DNA from: Onthophagus taurus
Taxonomy: Eukaryota; Arthropoda; Insecta; Coleoptera; Scarabaeidae
Direction: 5' to 3'
NCBI RefSeq assembly: GCF_036711975.1
Contig: NC_091967.1
Span: 20,274,001 to 20,338,000 of the forward strand
Length of the DNA: 64,000 nt
A model generated the notes under the pieces. It was not told the origin of the DNA, made no database searches, and saw only the letters and a list, made by a program, of their open reading frames with translations. This document shows, piece after piece, positions 59,687 through 64,000 of this stretch (position 1 is its first letter; each line of letters opens with the position of its first letter). Position numbers and translations under genes: made by a program.

Positions 59687-59959
59687 TTAACCCGGGAGGA
59701 CGCGCGCCTCTGGCTCTCACGTTAAAACGCGCGTCGGGTATTTTTTACCCGATATTTGATTTTTATAAATATTTTGGGTATAAGTATAGATATTTGAGTC
59801 TTCTTTCGGGAAATAAAACAATGGATTGTGTAACTGAACTTATAAACTCTATTTGTGACATATTTAAAATAAATGAACATAAAATTGTACTCAATAAAAC
59901 CAAATCAACACATGATGAGACTGAACAAAAAAAAAATAATAAAAAAATGATAAAATGAC

Positions 59960-61774
59960 CTAGACATCCTCTTCTTCCAGTTCTTCATCTTCTTTCAGAA
60001 CGGGGACAACCTTATTTGCGAAACAGCCTTGGCAAATTGGTATAGAATGTTCTCGGCATATGAGTTTATTACACGCACTACAGCATGTTTTAGTTTTTCT
60101 GTCTTTGCGGCCTGGGCAAACTTGACACCTTCCCGACAATACTTTCTGGCGCTTCGCTGGGAGAGATTCTTCCTGTTCATTTTGTGGAATTAAAAGCATT
60201 ATCCTTGTTTTTATGTCACCGGGTAGCGAGACAATAGTGGACCTATACTGTAAATGTTCTCTTACTAGTTCTTTTGCCATGTTTTTTAAGAATACTCTTC
60301 GGGCAATTTGTTCCTGCTTGTTGCTTTTATAAACAATGTAAGCATTTATCGCCGCAATATTCAGAAAACCAAAAAATATAGTTAGTGGCCACCTTTGCGA
60401 CCTCCTGGATACAGAATATAATCCACATAATTCATCGACAGTATCGACTCCACCCTTAGTCAAATTGTAGAACTCTATTATTTCAGGTTTTTGCTTTTCA
60501 GATTCACTGTTGATACAGTCATCGTGATGCATAGTTGAACCCACCAAAACTACTTTACCTTTCTTAGGGCAATATGAAACTACTGTTTTATTTTCCGAGA
60601 ACGCAAATAAACTAGAATATTCAGACCGATTTTTTGGAGTGACAAATGCAGTTGGTACTTCCCTTTTATTTTTTCGGATGGTTCCAACACAGGTCAAGGG
60701 ATGATTTTTCAAAAGATCATTCATTAGCTTTATACTCATAAACCAATTGTCCATTGTTATGTTTCGGCCAGTTTTTTCAATTGGTTTGATGAGTACAAGT
60801 TACATTTTGTAACTTGTACTCACCTTCCGGTTGCTTACCAGCATATATTTCAAAGTTGTTCGTATAGTATGTACGACTGTCAGTCAAAAGAAAAATTTTT
60901 ATGCCATATCTTGCTGGCTTACTCTTTATGTACTGCCTAAACGAACATCTTCCCCTAAAAGGTTCCAATTTTTCGTCTATTGTGGCATACTCACTAATAA
61001 CATAGGAGCTTTGAATGTTGTTTTTAAATAATTCAGAGAGTTCACGTATGGGAGCCAGTTTGTCACTTTGTCGTCTGGTGTGCCTATCACGTATGTCGTC
61101 AAAACGTAAAGAAGTGAGTAAAAATAAAAAGCGTTTTCGAGACATGACGGCTGGAAATATGTCCACACCAGATCCATCTTTTTCCCACAATTCCATTGTA
61201 TTGAGTCTCCCAGACTTCAGTACCCCAGCGTAGTACAGCAAACCGAAAAGTGCTTTCATCTCTCGTTGGTCTGTAGGAGCGGCATCTCTCTCCCTAACAA
61301 ATTTTCCTCGCGACAAATCTATGTATATGTTGGTATATCTGACAATATGATTTATCATATTATCAGAAATCATACAATTCCAACCTTCAAAAGGAGTAGT
61401 TGCATCCTTTGCTTTTCCTTTCGGTCCCGGTAGATGGGTCACTAAATTATGTGAGTCCTTACATTTATTGGTGGATGTTGTTTGGACCAACGTGTACCAT
61501 CTTTCCCCAGATAAAAGTGAGAAGATGGAGCACCTGCCGAGCTTGATTCGTAAAAATCGCCTTCATCTTCTGATGGTTCGTCTGCGTCAGTGTCGGTAAG
61601 ATGGTCGCTTACTGAAATGTGGTCAACTTCACTATCTGATTCAGTTGGTGGAATTTCATTGTCATCACTCTCCTCCTCCATTATTTTCCTTATTTCCTCT
61701 TCTAGATCTTTTTTAGTTAAAGGCCTTCTATCCACCCATTTACTGATATTTGATGGCCCTGGCTGAGAATCCAT
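59960..61774 (-). pseudogene. piggyBac transposase (PGBD-like), two frameshifts
   Basis: Three minus-strand frames in order: 61774-61442 (acidic N-terminus, MDSQPGPSNISKWVDRRPLT), 61490-60777 (DDE domain start) and 60754-59960. Catalytic aspartates are visible in TIDEKLEPFRG, LLTDSRTYY and MDNWF, followed by a cysteine-rich C-terminal domain (CQVC...CCSACNKLIC..H...CQGC) that binds the element ends in this family. Break 1, near 61450, looks like a CA dinucleotide duplication before HNLVTHLPG. Break 2 coincides with a perfect hairpin at 60790-60822 and puts KPIEKTGRN in another frame. The family length is about 580-600 aa, so nothing large is missing. It is probably inactive but could be mobilised in trans. 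Confidence 0.9.
60790..60822. repeat. Perfect 15-bp hairpin at the transposase frame break
   Basis: TGAGTACAAGTTACA (60790-60804), loop TTT, and its exact complement (60808-60822). It lies between the second and third catalytic aspartates, exactly where the reading frame changes. Confidence 0.9.
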
Positions 61775-62178
61775 TATCTACTGCAATACTGATATGCCAA
61801 TAAACTATAGTTACTTCATTTGTTATAATTTTAACTTACTGGAACTCGAACTGATAAAATTGAAATAATGCGACAACTGTTCAATAATAACCACAATTCA
61901 CCAAAAACTAATAAAAGACACAAAACACAGAAATAAAATGGTAACAATTTAGTCACGTATCGACGCGCGCCGGGTAAAAAATGTCCACTTCGCATAAATC
62001 AGACCCTAGCACTGATCGAGAACGGTATAATAATATTGCCTGAGCATAGGTACTTCTGTTACACTCTACTTGAGAGGTATAGAGGGGATTCCCCGATTTA
62101 ATCGACATTTGGAGAATATACACATCATTTAATAAGCGCCAGGTATTTTCTACCCACGCGCGCGTCCTCCCGGGTTAA

Positions 62179-62829
62179 TACATCCAAAAGGAAATTTTGC
62201 ATAACAATAAAAGCTGTGAATAGAACAAAGAAAAAAGTGTTCAGTTCCTAAAGCGCTCTCTCACTTTTTCATAAGGAAAAATGTACAAGGATTCAAGGAT
62301 TCATTAAATTTGTTAGGTTTAATAAATTTTGATATACCAGGTCAGGCATTTAAATTGAGATGATCTAATAACTCATAAACCATCAATTTTATCGAGAAAA
62401 CCTTCAAATAAAACTTCATATGAAGTTTTCAACCCATCATATGAAAGGGAAAGTATTTTACATGGTCTACATTGCATTTTAGAAGCGTCATCAATGTCTT
62501 TTAATTGTCAAGTAAGTTTTTCAAATGAATACATATATTTTTTTGATAAGTTTGCTATTCTCCATGACAAAATAAACAACTTTTATTGGAAAAATTTTTT
62601 ATTTAATGAATTATTTACGCATAATAAAATTTTGAAGCGCAACCAAAGAATACCACAATTAATATCAAGAAAGAAATATTAAGGCAGCCATATCAGGTGA
62701 TAGTTGTTTTAGTACACACATCTGTCAAACTTTCCCTTAGCTACAATTTCATTAGTTACGTTTCATTAGTTAAGCATAGAAAGACATACGATCGATGAAA
62801 ACGGCCAGAGATATCAATGTTGCACGAAA
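62179..62829. other. AT-rich sequence right of piggyBac
   Basis: No gene recognised. The short open frame at 62494-62682 is low-complexity and probably chance. Confidence 0.5.
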
Positions 62830-63145
62830 TTTAGTCTTCTGTTAGCAATATTTAATCAGCGACCACCAGCGCCTAGTTTTCTGTAGGCAGTAATCTTTAG
62901 TCTTCTGTCACCAGTATTTAGTCTTCTCCCACCAGTATACAGTCTTTTTCTAGTAGTATCTAGTCTTCTTTATGAGATATGAATGAAATAGATAGTCTCC
63001 TGTCACCAACATCTATCTTTTGCAGCCAGTATGTACACACTGGTAGCAGTATCTAACCTTCTGCAAGTAATATCTAGTCTTGTATTAGCAGTATCTAGTC
63101 CTGTGCCAACAGTATTTAGTCTTCTGGGGCAGTAGAACTTGTAAT
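62830..63145. repeat. Degenerate 21-bp tandem repeat
   Basis: About a dozen variants of the 21-mer AGTCTTCTGTCACCAGTATTT follow one another with substitutions and small indels, for example AGTCTTCTCCCACCAGTATAC and AGTCTTGTATTAGCAGTATCT. The period is clear from 62895 to 62970 and 63060 to 63130 and blurred between. Confidence 0.8.
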
Positions 63146-63479
63146 ATTTTTTAGTTATAATTTATACTTATTCCAGTATCATCTCAAAATTTATACGGAG
63201 AAAGATTTCCCAACAGAAATATACCATGCCATACATCATTTTATAGTATTGTGAAACAATTTGCCGACATTGAAGATTTTCGATACAGATAAAGATGGCG
63301 CAAGAAAACCACAACGGAAAATACAAACCAAAATACAATCAATATTTTAGCTACTGTTTGCAATAAACCGCACATTTCTTCTCGCGCTATTTCTCGTAAT
63401 TATTAGACGCAACAACAGTTGCAATTGGGTCCTGACTTATTCTTCAATGCGCTATTTCTGATGAAGGTGAATACCTATA

Positions 63480-63965
63480 ATGAGAGGGACCAGTAATGAC
63501 CAGAAGAATCGTCATAATATGCAGTACTGGTCAGTGGAAAAACCTCATTAGTTACGTGAAATGAATTACCAACAACCTTGGATAGCCAATGTGGTCAACG
63601 GCTCTTTCCTTATTGATAGTACATTGAATAGAGAAAAATTATAAATTTTCTGATCCACTAACTACTAACTGCTAGAAGACTTAAATTTACAGCGGAAACA
63701 ATCTATGTGGTTTCAGCATAATGGATGCCTGACTACTATTCATTATTCATGTGATGCGGGATAAGTACTAAATAGGCATTATTAAAATAAGTGAATAGGT
63801 AGGGCTGGTCCGTAGTAACTGACCTGCTAGGTCTTCCGATCTAACTTCTCCTGATTATTTTCTGGGGGGTTATATTAAAGGCAGAGTCTACACTAACTCT
63901 ATAAACTGTACCAATGATTCAAAAACAATGTCCTAAATTGCATAGTAAATGCACCTTGCTACATA
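63480..63965 (+). pseudogene. Mariner/IS630-type transposase remnant
   Basis: Broken + frames read PTTLDSQCGQRLF, LTARRLKFTAETICGF and, near 63830-63890, DLTSPDYFLGGYIKGRVYTN. The last is a decayed form of the family block SPDLxxLDxFLWGxxKxxVY. Frameshifts throughout. Confidence 0.55.
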
Positions 63966-64000
63966 AGAAACACTGATCTCCATGGCGACTTGGAACATCG

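Larger units (their letters stand above)
59691..62174. mobile_element. piggyBac-type DNA transposon, 2484 bp
   Basis: The ends are the perfect 17-bp inverted repeat CCCGGGAGGACGCGCGC (59691-59707 and the complement at 62158-62174), bordered on both sides by TTAA (59687-59690 and 62175-62178), the piggyBac target site. Subterminal repeats based on GGGTATTTTTTACCC occur inside both ends. It contains one transposase gene on the minus strand, broken by two frameshifts. Perfect ends indicate fairly recent insertion. Confidence 0.95.

Noticed and set aside
60777..60830. A GTGAGT donor-like site in the piggyBac transposase that could mark an intron
   Set aside because: The gap to the next coding block (KPIEKTGRN) is only about 40 nt and contains no usable acceptor; the hairpin insertion explains the break better.
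1..64000. CRISPR arrays, operons, tRNA or rRNA genes
   Set aside because: The tandem repeats are satellites without unique spacers, the genes are eukaryotic with introns, and no cloverleaf or rRNA sequence was recognised.

Overview
This window looks like AT-rich insect nuclear DNA, most likely from a beetle. The order is an inference from the gene content and the mixture of repeats. The evidence for a eukaryote is firm: four genes with GT..AG introns and AATAAA signals, and remnants of many metazoan transposon families.

Four host genes are supported, all on the + strand. The first is the eye transcription factor glass (CDS 16170-20312, four exons, 398 aa, five C2H2 fingers at the C-terminus). 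It is followed by a tandem cluster of three Tret1-like sugar transporters of the major facilitator superfamily: A (20832-26803, 455 aa), B (32371-39460, 499 aa) and C (44830-52041, 462 aa). Each transporter has a short first coding exon, one long phase-1 intron just before the first membrane segment, and one large second exon. Start ATG, donor, acceptor, phase and total length agree for all three, so these models are well supported.

The rest is mostly repeats. Region 1-16 kb, upstream of glass, holds two non-autonomous DNA elements with clean ends, decayed LINE, mariner and hAT remnants, a long inverted repeat, and GC-richer patches that may be glass 5' sequence. The large glass intron holds a LINE remnant. 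The transporter cluster contains three satellite families. Sat-A (173-174 bp) lies in the introns of both A and B. Sat-B (190 bp) lies between A and B. Sat-C (363 bp dimer) lies downstream of each of A, B and C. The Sat-A array of gene B sits between two inverted arms of about 300-400 bp, as if it were the core of a fold-back element.

The intron of gene C carries a mariner remnant, a short inverted-repeat element and Penelope-like material. One 514-bp insertion there has inverted pseudo-LTRs with hammerhead-ribozyme-like motifs and 13-bp target duplications. Downstream of gene C are mariner, Tigger and RTE-type LINE remnants, then a nearly complete piggyBac element (59691-62174) with matching ends and TTAA duplications, whose transposase has two frameshifts. 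The right end has a 21-bp degenerate repeat and another mariner remnant. I see no rRNA genes, tRNA genes or CRISPR arrays.
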